From: JACVRW01 sp963739095
GTDB lineage: Bacteria > Actinomycetota > Thermoleophilia > Solirubrobacterales > Thermoleophilaceae
Direction: 5' to 3'
DNA: 64,000 nucleotides
NCBI GenBank assembly: GCA_963739095.1
Contig: CAVTZF010000023.1
Coordinates: 124,001 to 188,000, forward strand
In this document: positions 8,801-16,411 of the stretch, in pieces
Layout: each line of letters starts with the position of its first letter
Numbering within the stretch: position 1 is the stretch's first letter
The notes under the pieces: model-generated
What the model was told of the DNA's origin: nothing
What the model saw: the letters and a program-made list of their open reading frames with translations, nothing else
Databases searched by the model: none
Made by a program: the position numbers and the translations under genes

Positions 8801-9401
8801 GGCGATCCGCTCGAACCTCGAGCGGATCCGGGGTGAGATCGGTCCGGAGATCGAGATCCTCGCCGCGACCAAGTACGTGGCCGACTCGGACCTGCCCGCG
8901 CTCGCCGAGGCGGGCATCGAGCTCGTCGGCGAGAACCGCGCCCAGGACATGCTGCGCAAGCAGGAACAGCACGGCGAGCTCTTCACCTGGGACTTCATCG
9001 GCGCGATCCAGAGCCGCAAGCTGAAGGACATCGCGCCGAACGTGCGTCTGATCCACTCGATCGCCTCGGAGTCGGCGCTGCGCCGGCTCGAGCAGCACCC
9101 CGCCCGCGAGGTGCTGATCCAGGTGAACGTCGCGGGCGAGGAGTCGAAGGAGGGCATCGACCCGAGCGAGCTCGGGCACTACGTCGAGAGCTGCCCCTGT
9201 CCGGTCACGGGCCTGATGACGATGCCGCCCTTCGTCGAGCAGGCGGAGGACAACCGGCGCCACTTCGCGCGCCTGGCCGAGCTCGCCGCACAGCACGGGC
9301 TCGAGCGCCTGTCGATGGGCACCTCGCAGGACTACGCCGTCGCGGCGCAGGAGGGCGCGACGATCGTCCGGCTCGGCTCGGTGCTCTACGAAGGCGCGTG
9401 A
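8790..9401 (+). CDS. YggS family pyridoxal-phosphate homeostasis protein
   Basis: A PLP-binding TIM-barrel protein of 203 residues, homologous to YggS/PLPHP/PROSC, which buffers free PLP. The PLP lysine is in ILAATKYV; further motifs are GENRAQDML, FIGAIQSRKLKDI, LIQVNVAGEESKEGI, GLMTMPPF and LSMGTSQDYAVAAQEGATIVRLGS. It is slightly shorter than the usual 220-230 residues at the N-terminus. The ATG at 8790 overlaps pgeF by 11 bases. In Gram-positives yggS typically sits just upstream of sepF, yggT and lspA; here two extra genes separate it from sepF. Confidence 0.93.
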   Translation: MRAEAIRSNLERIRGEIGPEIEILAATKYVADSDLPALAEAGIELVGENRAQDMLRKQEQHGELFTWDFIGAIQSRKLKDIAPNVRLIHSIASESALRRLEQHPAREVLIQVNVAGEESKEGIDPSELGHYVESCPCPVTGLMTMPPFVEQAEDNRRHFARLAELAAQHGLERLSMGTSQDYAVAAQEGATIVRLGSVLYEGA

Positions 9402-9438
9402 TGAGCGCTTGATGAGCCGCGCGGCGTAGCTTCGCGCC

Positions 9439-10242
9439 ATGCGATGGCTCAGCGCGATCCTCGTCCTCGTCCCACTGGCCGTGCTGGGGGCGACCGCAGC
9501 TGCACAGCCGCAGATCGACGATCTGCCGCCGTTACCGCCGGCGCCGAGAGGGGCCGAGAAGGCCGTCTTCGACGTCATCGTCGAGGGTCAGGGTGAGGCG
9601 TACCGCCGCGTCGACGGAGACGGCACGAACGGCGTGTGCCAGGTCAGCTCCCAGACGGCCAGCAGCGAGATCTATGAGTACGGACGTGGTAGGGGGCTGC
9701 GCGTGGTGTTCACCCGCCTGGGTCGCGGGGCGGTTCTCATCCAGAGGGCGGGTCGGCGCTCGCCGCTCGTGACCTTCAACGTGAGGGGCTCCGTCACCGG
9801 CAGGGCCGAAGGAGAGGCATCCCGGTCCGGACCGGTGCCCTGCGCGCCGACCACGGAGAAGGTGGGGGACGAGGCGGGCTGCGGGCGGAAAGCGCGTGCC
9901 GTCGACTATGGCCTCGCTTACGCACGTGGCAAGCTGACGCTCGCCATAAGTGCCGATGTGGTGCCGCCCCTGCCGAGTCCAAAGCTGTGCGGCGCGAACG
10001 GCGTGGAGACCATGTCCCAGCCGCCCGTCTACGGCTGGTTCGGTCCGCCGGAGCTGAAGCCCGGAGCGCTGCCGAAGCGCCGCATCTTTGGATCGAGTCG
10101 CGCCTTCAGGGTCACGCTCAGGTCCGGGGAGATACAGAAGCAGTTCGACTCGCCGAATCCCACGTTCGACGGGCGGGCGCTCGAGAACGCCGAGCACCGC
10201 GCGGTCGTCCGCTTCGTCCGGGTTCAGGGCGACGGCGGGTAG
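9439..10242 (+). CDS. Secreted protein of unknown function
   Basis: A 267-residue protein with an N-terminal signal peptide (MRWLSAILVLVPLAVLGATAAA, cleavage likely after AAA or AQ). A Pro-rich segment follows (DDLPPLPPAPRGAEK). The mature part has Cys residues in NGVCQV, PVPCAP, EAGCGR and PKLCGA, consistent with two disulfides outside the cell. No catalytic motif or known domain was recognised. A -10-like TAGCTT (9427-9432) sits six bases before the ATG with no Shine-Dalgarno, so the message may be leaderless. Its last 19 bases overlap the convergent alpha/beta hydrolase gene. Confidence 0.72.
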   Translation: MRWLSAILVLVPLAVLGATAAAQPQIDDLPPLPPAPRGAEKAVFDVIVEGQGEAYRRVDGDGTNGVCQVSSQTASSEIYEYGRGRGLRVVFTRLGRGAVLIQRAGRRSPLVTFNVRGSVTGRAEGEASRSGPVPCAPTTEKVGDEAGCGRKARAVDYGLAYARGKLTLAISADVVPPLPSPKLCGANGVETMSQPPVYGWFGPPELKPGALPKRRIFGSSRAFRVTLRSGEIQKQFDSPNPTFDGRALENAEHRAVVRFVRVQGDGG

Positions 10243-11060
10243 CCGTTTCGCTCCAGGAAGTCGGCGATCACTCCCGACAGGCGGGCGCCCTGCCAGGCGA
10301 GCGGGGAGCTGCCCTTGTCCTCGACGACGAGCTCGGCGTGCGGAAGGTGGCGCGCGTACTCCTCGGCGACCCCGAGCGGGTGCAGCTGGTCGGCCTCGTC
10401 GCGTGAGCCGACTATCAGGACGGGCACCTGAAGGTGCTCCAGCGGCTCCAGGCCCTTCCAGGCGATCGAGCTCGGCACCTGGCGCAGCGCCTGAGCCACG
10501 GCCTCTGGGTGCTCGTGGCGCTCCATGCGCTGGCGCGTTGCCTCACGGGCGATCTCACGCCACTTCTCCGGCAGTCCTTCGGGCTGCGCCACTTCCACGA
10601 AGGCGTCCACGCCGCCGTTCTCGAGACCGGCCGCCATCCGCTCCCAGGAGTCGCCGTCGACGTCGCCCGTGCGCGCGTAACCGGTGTACGCCGGCGTGAT
10701 CTGGACAAGGGCAGGCACGCGCTCCGGATGCTCGAGCGCGAAGGCCATCGTGGTCGCGGCACCCATCGAGCTGCCGACGAGGGCGGCCCGCTCGAGCCCG
10801 AGATGGCCGAGCACGGCCTCGAGGTCCTCGACCAGCTCCGCGTACTCGTAGCTCGGGCCGGGGGAGGAGGCGCCGTGGCCGCGGGCGTCGTAGGCGATCA
10901 GGCGGTAGCCGCGCTTCAGCAGCGCCCTTGAGCCCTGCACGACGTTGCGGCGGGTGGCCGACAGGCCGTGCGCGAGCACGATCGGCGGCCCTCCCCCGGA
11001 GCTCTCGCCCTCGAGCACCAGGCCGGAGCCCCTGTCCACGGTGAACGGTACGACCTCCAC
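10224..11060 (-). CDS. Alpha/beta hydrolase fold protein lacking the usual catalytic His
   Basis: A 278-residue alpha/beta-hydrolase of the HAD-lyase/epoxide-hydrolase-like group. It has the oxyanion segment PIVLAHGLSATRR, IAYDARGHGAS, the nucleophile elbow VGSSMGAATT (Ser) and a candidate acid Asp in VGSRDEAD. The position where the family normally has a G-H-S-P type catalytic His reads DKGSSPLAWQG, with Ser in place of His. It may therefore be a non-hydrolytic family member or use another His. The GTG start at 11060 has no good ribosome site. It converges on and overlaps the preceding secreted-protein gene. Confidence 0.85.
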   Translation of the reverse strand: MEVVPFTVDRGSGLVLEGESSGGGPPIVLAHGLSATRRNVVQGSRALLKRGYRLIAYDARGHGASSPGPSYEYAELVEDLEAVLGHLGLERAALVGSSMGAATTMAFALEHPERVPALVQITPAYTGYARTGDVDGDSWERMAAGLENGGVDAFVEVAQPEGLPEKWREIAREATRQRMERHEHPEAVAQALRQVPSSIAWKGLEPLEHLQVPVLIVGSRDEADQLHPLGVAEEYARHLPHAELVVEDKGSSPLAWQGARLSGVIADFLERNGYPPSP

Positions 11061-11113
11061 GCCCTTACACTCTTACAAGGACTTTCCCGATTACGGGCGA
11101 AACCACGGGGAGC

Positions 11114-11662
11114 ATGGCGCTTCGCGACACATGGCATCGAACGCTGGTCTATTTCGGCCTCGCGGAGGAGGAGGACCCGCGCTACGAGTCGCTGCCGCCC
11201 GAGCCTGAGCCCGAAGCGGAGCTCGAGGACCGTTACCGCGACCGGCCGAACGTGCGCAGGCTTCAGCGCCGGCGGCGGGACGAGTTCGACGACATCTTCG
11301 CCGACGAGCCGCGCAGCGGCGGCCGCGAGACGCGCGTGCTGCGTCCGGTCGGCGGCAATGGGCGCTCAGGTGGCGGAGCCGGAGACATCCAGGTCCACCT
11401 GGTGATCCCCAAGAGCTTCAACGACGCCCAGCAGATCGCCGACCAGTTCAAGGACGCGATCCCGGTGATCCTGAATCTGCAGTCGACGGACACGGACCTC
11501 TCGAAGCGGCTGATCGACTTCGCCTCCGGCCTGACCTACGCGCTCGACGGCGGCATGCAGCGGATCGCCGACAAGGTGTTCCTGCTGACCCCGCGCAACG
11601 TCGAGGTGTCGGCCGAGGAGCGCGCGCGGCTGATCGAGAAGGGCTTCTTCAACCAATCTTGA
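11114..11662 (+). CDS. sepF: Cell division protein SepF
   Basis: SepF anchors FtsZ to the membrane and aligns Z-ring filaments; in actinobacteria it substitutes for FtsA/ZipA. The 182-residue protein has a short N-terminal amphipathic segment (MALRDTWHRTLVYFGL) followed by an acidic linker with EPEPEAELED, then an Arg-rich stretch. The C-terminal SepF domain starts around residue 95 and contains IPKSFNDAQQIADQFKDAI, VILNLQSTD, RLIDFASGLTYAL and IADKVFLLTP. The ATG at 11114 is preceded by GGGGAG. The downstream order with yggT and lspA is the usual division cluster. Confidence 0.95.
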   Translation: MALRDTWHRTLVYFGLAEEEDPRYESLPPEPEPEAELEDRYRDRPNVRRLQRRRRDEFDDIFADEPRSGGRETRVLRPVGGNGRSGGGAGDIQVHLVIPKSFNDAQQIADQFKDAIPVILNLQSTDTDLSKRLIDFASGLTYALDGGMQRIADKVFLLTPRNVEVSAEERARLIEKGFFNQS

Positions 11663-12216
11663 GCCGCCGGCTCTCAGCGGTCGCCCTGGGTGCGCTGGCG
11701 CTCTGCGGCGTTGCGGCTCAGGGCGCGCTGGCCGAGCCGTTCCAGCTCGAGGCGGTCGGCAGCAAACGTTCGCTCGGCAAGGTCACCGCGATCGGTGACT
11801 TCCATCCGCAGCGCGATCCAACCCTCCAGGCCGCCAACAGCGTGTTCGGCGCGCCCACCAAGATCGTGCGGACGAGCGACGTCTCCTGCCGTGTTCTCTA
11901 CGGCGCCATCGGGTTGCGCTTCTCGTTCGTCAACCTCGGTGGGGGCGGAGGTTGCACCCCCGACCTCACCAAGAGCCAGGTGGCGCGCGCATTCGACCCG
12001 CGCTGGCACACCGGCAAGGGCCTCCAGATCGGCGACCGGCAGCGCAAGCTGCGCCGCCTCTACCCCGGCGCCACGCGTCACGGCCGCTCCTGGTGGCTCG
12101 TCAGGGGCCGCAACATCTTCGGGGTGGGTCAGCGCCCGTACGCTGTGCTGCGGGCGACGATGAAGGGTCGTCGTGTGAACTCGTTTGCCTTGCAGATCGG
12201 CGCTGCGGGCGAATGA
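11659..12216 (+). CDS. Secreted protein of unknown function
   Basis: A 185-residue protein that begins with a TTG overlapping the sepF stop (TTGA). It has a signal peptide (LSAVALGALALCGVAAQGAL, cut likely after ALA). The mature part has two Cys (DVSCRV, GGGCTP) and Trp/Arg-rich segments such as HGRSWWLVRG. Thermoleophilia genomes often encode small secreted proteins of this appearance. No function is assigned. The four-base overlap implies co-translation with sepF, although an envelope role is only inferred from position. Confidence 0.68.
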   Translation: MSRRLSAVALGALALCGVAAQGALAEPFQLEAVGSKRSLGKVTAIGDFHPQRDPTLQAANSVFGAPTKIVRTSDVSCRVLYGAIGLRFSFVNLGGGGGCTPDLTKSQVARAFDPRWHTGKGLQIGDRQRKLRRLYPGATRHGRSWWLVRGRNIFGVGQRPYAVLRATMKGRRVNSFALQIGAAGE

Positions 12217-12239
12217 GCCCCAGGTAGGCTTCCCCGCCG

Positions 12240-12998
12240 ATGAAGCTCGGTCTGATCGGCGCCGGGAACATGGCCTCCGCCTTGGCGCGGGGCATGGGCG
12301 AGCCCGTGCTCGTGAGCGACATCGACGCTGAGCGCGCACGCGCCCTCGCCGAGGCGACCGGCGGTGAGGCCGTCGGCTCGAACGCCGAGCTGGCCGAGCG
12401 CGCCGATGCGGTCCTGCTCTGCCACAAGCCCAAGCAGCTCGACGAGGTTGCCGCCGAGGTGGCCGGCCACACTGACACCGTCGTGTCGATCCTCGCCGCC
12501 ACTCCGACGACGAAGCTCTCGGCCGCCTACCCAGGGGCCGCGATCTACCGCTTCATCCCGAACATGCCGGTCGAGGTGGGGCAGGGGGTGCTCTGCTACG
12601 TGCGCGGCCCCGGCGCCGCGAAGGGCCCCGAGCGGGAGGTCCTCGAGCTGATGGGCCGTGCCGGTGAGCTGATCACGCTCGACGACGAGCCACTGATCGA
12701 GCCGGCGATGGCGCTGATGAGCTGCGGGCCCGCCTTCATGGCGCTCTGGGCTGAGAGCTTCGCGAGGGCCGGCGAGGCGCACGGGCTCGAACGCGAGGCC
12801 GCGATGCGGATGGTGGTCGAGACGATGGCGGGCAGCGCCGCCTGGCTCGCGCGCCACGGCTACGACGGCGCCGACCTGCGCGCCCGTGTTGCGACTCCTG
12901 GCGGCACGACCGAGCAGGGGCTGATTGCCCTCGAGGAGGGCGGTCTCGGCGACCTCGTCCAGGCGACCGTCGACCAGGTGGTCGAGGCAACGCGATGA
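12240..12998 (+). CDS. proC: Pyrroline-5-carboxylate reductase
   Basis: Reduces pyrroline-5-carboxylate to L-proline with NAD(P)H. It has 252 residues starting MKLGLIGAGNMASALARGM, the Rossmann dinucleotide motif. LLCHKPKQLDEV and RFIPNMPVEVGQG follow, then the C-terminal dimerisation helices with MALMSCGPAFMAL and the family signature VATPGGTTEQGLIAL. A TAGGCT (12225-12230) nine bases before the ATG and the absence of a ribosome site suggest its own, possibly leaderless, promoter. The stop overlaps yggT by four bases. A proC next to sepF and yggT is the standard arrangement in Gram-positives. Confidence 0.95.
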   Translation: MKLGLIGAGNMASALARGMGEPVLVSDIDAERARALAEATGGEAVGSNAELAERADAVLLCHKPKQLDEVAAEVAGHTDTVVSILAATPTTKLSAAYPGAAIYRFIPNMPVEVGQGVLCYVRGPGAAKGPEREVLELMGRAGELITLDDEPLIEPAMALMSCGPAFMALWAESFARAGEAHGLEREAAMRMVVETMAGSAAWLARHGYDGADLRARVATPGGTTEQGLIALEEGGLGDLVQATVDQVVEATR

Positions 12999-13300
12999 AC
13001 TTCTGGCTCGCCATCACCCGCGCCGACGTGGCCGACTACGTGCGCACGCTCGCGCTCGTCTACATCGTCCTGATCTTCATCAGGATCATCATGAGCTGGA
13101 TCCCGCGGATGCCCTACAACCGCATCCTGAACGGGTTCCTGACCTTCGTCACGGACGTGACCGATCCCTATCTCAACCTCTTCCGGCGCATCCTGCCGAT
13201 GGTGCGGATCGGCCCCGGCGCGCTCGATCTGAGCCCGATCGTCGCCACCTTCGCGCTGATCATCGTCAGCAGCATCGTGGCGGGCCTCATCGAGGGCTGA
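12995..13300 (+). CDS. YggT family membrane protein
   Basis: A 101-residue protein with two hydrophobic segments, roughly residues 18-36 (LALVYIVLIFIRIIMSW) and 80-98 (IVATFALIIVSSIVAGL). Between them is the family loop FVTDVTDPYLNLFRRILP. YggT proteins are small membrane proteins of division and envelope clusters with poorly defined roles (osmotic stress, ion homeostasis or FtsZ placement have been suggested). The ATG overlaps the proC stop as ATGA, and lspA follows one base after its stop codon. Confidence 0.9.
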   Translation: MNFWLAITRADVADYVRTLALVYIVLIFIRIIMSWIPRMPYNRILNGFLTFVTDVTDPYLNLFRRILPMVRIGPGALDLSPIVATFALIIVSSIVAGLIEG

Positions 13301-13301
13301 C

Positions 13302-13766
13302 ATGACCCGGCTGGGCGGGGTCACCGCCGCGGTCGCAACCGCCGGTGTCGTCGTCGCGCTCGATCAGATCACGAAGCAGCTCGCGGCTACGAACGTCGAG
13401 CGCGGCGACCAGGTGAGCGTGTTTCCCGGGCTCGAGATCTCGAACACCCGCAACAGCGGGGTTGCCTTCGGAGTCTTCCAGGACGGCGGCACGATCGTGG
13501 CGGTGCTGATCGGCGTGTCGCTGGTGCTGCTGATCGGCTACTTCCTGCGCCACAGCGACGTTCCCTGGATGTGGCTACCGGTCGGGATGCTGCTCGGCGG
13601 CGCACTCGGCAACCTCGCCGACCGGGCGCGCGAGGGCGCGGTCATCGATTTCATCGACCCCGTCGCCTGGCCCGCCTTCAACGTGGCCGACTCCTGCATC
13701 GTGGTGGGGGTGTTCCTGCTGCTGTGGGCGGTGGAGGGGAAATCACGACGAGCCAAGACGACCTGA
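13302..13766 (+). CDS. lspA: Lipoprotein signal peptidase (signal peptidase II)
   Basis: Membrane aspartyl protease that removes signal peptides from diacylated prolipoproteins. It has 154 residues and four transmembrane segments. The two catalytic Asp residues are in the conserved GGALGNLADRAREGAVIDF and FNVADSCIVVG boxes, with the NTRNSGVAFG substrate-site motif between them and the N-terminus. It ends in a basic KSRRAKTT tail. The next gene, rluD-like, begins within or very close to its 3' end, a pairing seen across Gram-positive bacteria. Confidence 0.96.
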   Translation: MTRLGGVTAAVATAGVVVALDQITKQLAATNVERGDQVSVFPGLEISNTRNSGVAFGVFQDGGTIVAVLIGVSLVLLIGYFLRHSDVPWMWLPVGMLLGGALGNLADRAREGAVIDFIDPVAWPAFNVADSCIVVGVFLLLWAVEGKSRRAKTT

Positions 13767-14683
13767 TCGCCGCCGGCGAGGACGAGGGACTGCGCCTGGA
13801 CGCGTTCCTCGCGGCCCGCGGCGCCACGCCCTCGCGGGCCGCCGCTCAGCGCCTGATCGAGGCGGGAGCGGTGACCGTCGACGGCCGGCCGCGACCGAAG
13901 AACCACCGCATCGCGGCGGGTGAGCGCATCGCCCTGGCCCCGGCCGCCGATGACGGCGGGGAGGCCGCACCCGCGCCGGAGTTCGACGTGGTCTACGAGG
14001 ACGACGACCTGCTCGTGGTCGACAAGCCCGCGGGGCTGGTGACCCACCCGGCGCGCGGGCACCGCGGCACCACCCTCGCCGAGGCACTCGCCGGCAGGGC
14101 CGCGGGCGGCGCGGACCCGGAGCGCGCCGGGATCGTGCACCGCCTCGACCGCGACACGTCGGGGCTGCTCGTCGTGGCGCGCACGGACGCCGCCTACGCG
14201 GAGCTCCAGCGCATGCTGCGGGCGCGCGAGATCACACGCGAGTACCTGGCGCTCGTGAGCGGCCACCCCGACGCGGAGAGCGGCACGATCGACGCCCCGA
14301 TCGGCCGCGACCGCGCCCGCCGCACCCTGATGTCGACCCGCACGGACCGCGCCCGCGGCGCGGTCACCCATTTCGAGGTGCTCGAGCGGCTGCCGCGGAC
14401 GACTCTTCTGAACGTCCGGCTCGAGACGGGGCGCACGCATCAGATACGCGCGCATCTCGCCGCGATCGGCCATCCGGTATGCGGCGATGGCGCCTACGGG
14501 GGTGCGAAATGCGGCGCTCGACTCGGTTTGGAGCGCCAATTTCTCCACGCTCGAAAACTCATGTTTAGGCACCCGATCACAGGGGCAAACATGGCGTGCG
14601 AGTCCAAACCACCCGTCGATCTGCGTCACGCGCTTGACGTGGCGAGACGGGAGCCAGTCTCCGGAGGGCCAGACGGAGGCTGA
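13724..14683 (+). CDS. RluA/RluD family ribosomal RNA pseudouridine synthase
   Basis: About 315 residues: an N-terminal S4 RNA-binding domain (LRLDAFLAARGATPSRAAAQ, with VTVDGRPRPKNHRI) and a pseudouridine synthase domain. The catalytic Asp lies in GIVHRLDRDTSGLLVVA; VVDKPAGLVTHPARG and LETGRTHQIRAHLAAIGHPV are also present. RluD modifies helix 69 of 23S rRNA, but RluA/RluC/RluD subtypes are not distinguished here. The start is uncertain. The first usual in-frame codon is GTG 13724, inside lspA and without a ribosome site. A strong GGAGGGG at 13732-13738 lies just before in-frame ATC 13742 and ACG 13745, so a rare start codon is possible. Confidence 0.9.
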   Translation: MGGGGEITTSQDDLIAAGEDEGLRLDAFLAARGATPSRAAAQRLIEAGAVTVDGRPRPKNHRIAAGERIALAPAADDGGEAAPAPEFDVVYEDDDLLVVDKPAGLVTHPARGHRGTTLAEALAGRAAGGADPERAGIVHRLDRDTSGLLVVARTDAAYAELQRMLRAREITREYLALVSGHPDAESGTIDAPIGRDRARRTLMSTRTDRARGAVTHFEVLERLPRTTLLNVRLETGRTHQIRAHLAAIGHPVCGDGAYGGAKCGARLGLERQFLHARKLMFRHPITGANMACESKPPVDLRHALDVARREPVSGGPDGG

Positions 14684-14690
14684 AAATACG

Positions 14691-14718
14691 AGCGAGGCGG
14701 TCTTCGGACCGCCTCGCT
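14691..14718 (+). terminator. Strong hairpin with UUCG loop between rluD-like gene and rpsB
   Basis: An 11-bp perfect stem (14692-14702 paired with 14707-14717) closed by a TTCG tetraloop, extended by one A-T pair, and followed by TCGTGTTT. This is the clearest intrinsic terminator in the window. It separates the lspA/rluD unit from the ribosomal protein operon. Confidence 0.85.
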
Positions 14719-14724
14719 TCGTGT

Positions 14725-14755
14725 TTGAGCGGGTTCTCCAGCGGTTCTCTATCCT
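14725..14755 (+). promoter_or_regulatory. Possible promoter of the rpsB-tsf operon
   Basis: TTGAGC (14725-14730) and TATCCT (14750-14755) lie just after the terminator, with a 19-base spacer that is longer than ideal. About 130 bases of leader follow before rpsB. The leader holds no obvious hairpin beyond GC-rich inverted stretches. The assignment is by position and motif only. Confidence 0.35.
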
Positions 14756-14885
14756 TCTCGGTCGTTCCTGTAGTTGCTACCCCGCCGGAAAGGCGGCCGC
14801 GGCCCTGCCCGGGCACTCAGACGCCCGGGTCCGCGCGCCGGCCGGCGGGCAGACGGACCCAACCAAACACACAAGGGAGCTCTCT

Positions 14886-15800
14886 TTGGCCACCGACATC
14901 GGCATCAAGGAGCTGCTGGAGGCCGGGGTGCATTTCGGCCACCAGACGCGCCGCTGGAACCCCAAGATGCGCCGCTTCATCTTCGGTGAGCGCGACGGCA
15001 TCCACATCATCGACCTGCAGAAGACCGAGCGTCTGCTGCACAACGCCCAGGAATTCGCCGGCGAGCTCGCCGGCCGCGGCGGCACGGTCCTGTTCGTGGG
15101 GACCAAGAAGCAGGCCCGCGACACGATCAAGGAGGCCGCCGACTCCTGCGGCATGCCCTACGTGGACCAGCGCTGGCTCGGCGGCCTGCTGACCAACTTC
15201 CAGACCATCAACAAGCGCATCAGGCGCCTGCACGAGCTGCGCGAGTGGACCGAGACGGGCTCGATGGACCTGCTGCCCGTACGCGAGCGCATCGGGGCGA
15301 TGTCGGAGCGCGACAAGCTCGAGACGAACCTCGGCGGCGTCGCGAACCTGCAGCGCCCGCCGGACGCGATGTTCGTGGTCGACCTGAAGACCGAGGCGAT
15401 CGGCGTGCGCGAGGCGCTGCGCCTCAAGATCCCGATCATCGGCCTTGTCGACACGAACTGCGACCCGGATCCGATGACGTACGTGATCCCGGGCAACGAC
15501 GATGCGATCCGCTCATGCAAGCTCGTGATCGAGGCGATCTCCGATGTGGTGCGTGACAGCGCCACGCGCTTCCGTGCCGAGGAGGAGGCCGCCCGCCGCG
15601 AGCGTGAGGAGGCCGAGCGCCGCGAGGCCGAGGAGCGCGCCGTCCGCGAGGCCGAGGAGCGCGAGCGCCAGGAGGCCGAGGAGCGTGCACGGCGCGAGGC
15701 CGAGGAGGCCGGCTTCTCGCCGGACGAGCCGGCCCAGCCGGTGCCCGAGGGCGCCGCGCCGCGCGAGCGCCGCACGTTCGACCCAGACGAGGAGTCCTGA
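14886..15800 (+). CDS. rpsB: 30S ribosomal protein S2 with charged C-terminal extension
   Basis: Core protein of the small ribosomal subunit. The start was placed at TTG 14886, seven bases after AAGGGAG (14873-14879). This yields ATDIGIKELLEAGVHFGHQT at the N-terminus, as in other S2 proteins; the longer open frame from 14487 crosses the terminator and is not real. The conserved core ends about residue 225 (VIEAISDVVRDS). It is followed by roughly 80 residues made mostly of Glu, Arg and Ala (EREEAERREAEERAVREAEE), predicted as a long charged helix, with a Pro-rich end. Total length is 304 residues against about 240-260 in most bacteria. It overlaps tsf by one base. Confidence 0.96.
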   Translation: MATDIGIKELLEAGVHFGHQTRRWNPKMRRFIFGERDGIHIIDLQKTERLLHNAQEFAGELAGRGGTVLFVGTKKQARDTIKEAADSCGMPYVDQRWLGGLLTNFQTINKRIRRLHELREWTETGSMDLLPVRERIGAMSERDKLETNLGGVANLQRPPDAMFVVDLKTEAIGVREALRLKIPIIGLVDTNCDPDPMTYVIPGNDDAIRSCKLVIEAISDVVRDSATRFRAEEEAARREREEAERREAEERAVREAEERERQEAEERARREAEEAGFSPDEPAQPVPEGAAPRERRTFDPDEES

Positions 15801-16411
15801 TGAGCGTCACCATCTCGGCCCAAGACGTAAAGACCCTGCGCGAGCGCACCGGCGCGGGGATGATGGACTGCAAGAACGCGCTCCAGGAGTCGGGCGGCGA
15901 CATCGAGAAGGCGATCGAGCTGCTGCGCGTGAAGGGGCAGGCCTCGGCCGCCAAGCGCGGCGAGCGCACCGCCGCCGAGGGCGTCGTGGCGAGCTACATC
16001 CACGCCGGCGCCAAGATCGGCGTGCTGGTGGAGGTCGACTGCGAGACCGACTTCGTGGCGCGCACCGAGGAGTTCCAGGAGTTCGCCCGCGACGTGGCGC
16101 TGCACATCGCGGCCGCCAACCCGCTGTATGTGTCGGAGGACGAGGTCGACGAGCAGCGCCGCGACGGGGAGCTGCGCGTCCTGCGCGAGCAGGCGGCCTC
16201 CGAGGGGAAGCCCGAGAACGTGCAGGAGAAGATCGTCGAGGGCCGGCTCAGGAAGTGGCTCGAGGAGGTCGTGCTCCTGAACCAGCGCCACGTCAAGGAG
16301 GACCATCACGAGGGCAAGACGATCGGCGAGCTGCGCACCGAGCTGTCTGCCAACACGGGCGAGAACGTCGTTATCCGCCGCTTCGCCCGCTTCCAGGTCG
16401 GCGAGGAGTGA
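15800..16411 (+). CDS. tsf: Elongation factor Ts
   Basis: Guanine nucleotide exchange factor for EF-Tu. It has 203 residues with an N-terminal UBA-like domain (ISAQDVKTLRERTGAGMMDC) and the TDFVAR motif (CETDFVARTEEFQEF) that contacts EF-Tu. The length matches the short EF-Ts with one core subdomain seen in several phyla, not the 283-residue E. coli form. The ATG shares a base with the rpsB stop, and the stop overlaps pyrH by four bases, so rpsB-tsf-pyrH-frr is one coupled unit. Confidence 0.96.
   Translation: MSVTISAQDVKTLRERTGAGMMDCKNALQESGGDIEKAIELLRVKGQASAAKRGERTAAEGVVASYIHAGAKIGVLVEVDCETDFVARTEEFQEFARDVALHIAAANPLYVSEDEVDEQRRDGELRVLREQAASEGKPENVQEKIVEGRLRKWLEEVVLLNQRHVKEDHHEGKTIGELRTELSANTGENVVIRRFARFQVGEE

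Noticed and set aside
14487..14885. Extension of rpsB upstream of TTG 14886
   Set aside because: It would cross the 3' end of the pseudouridine synthase gene and the UUCG terminator. S2 homology starts at 14886.
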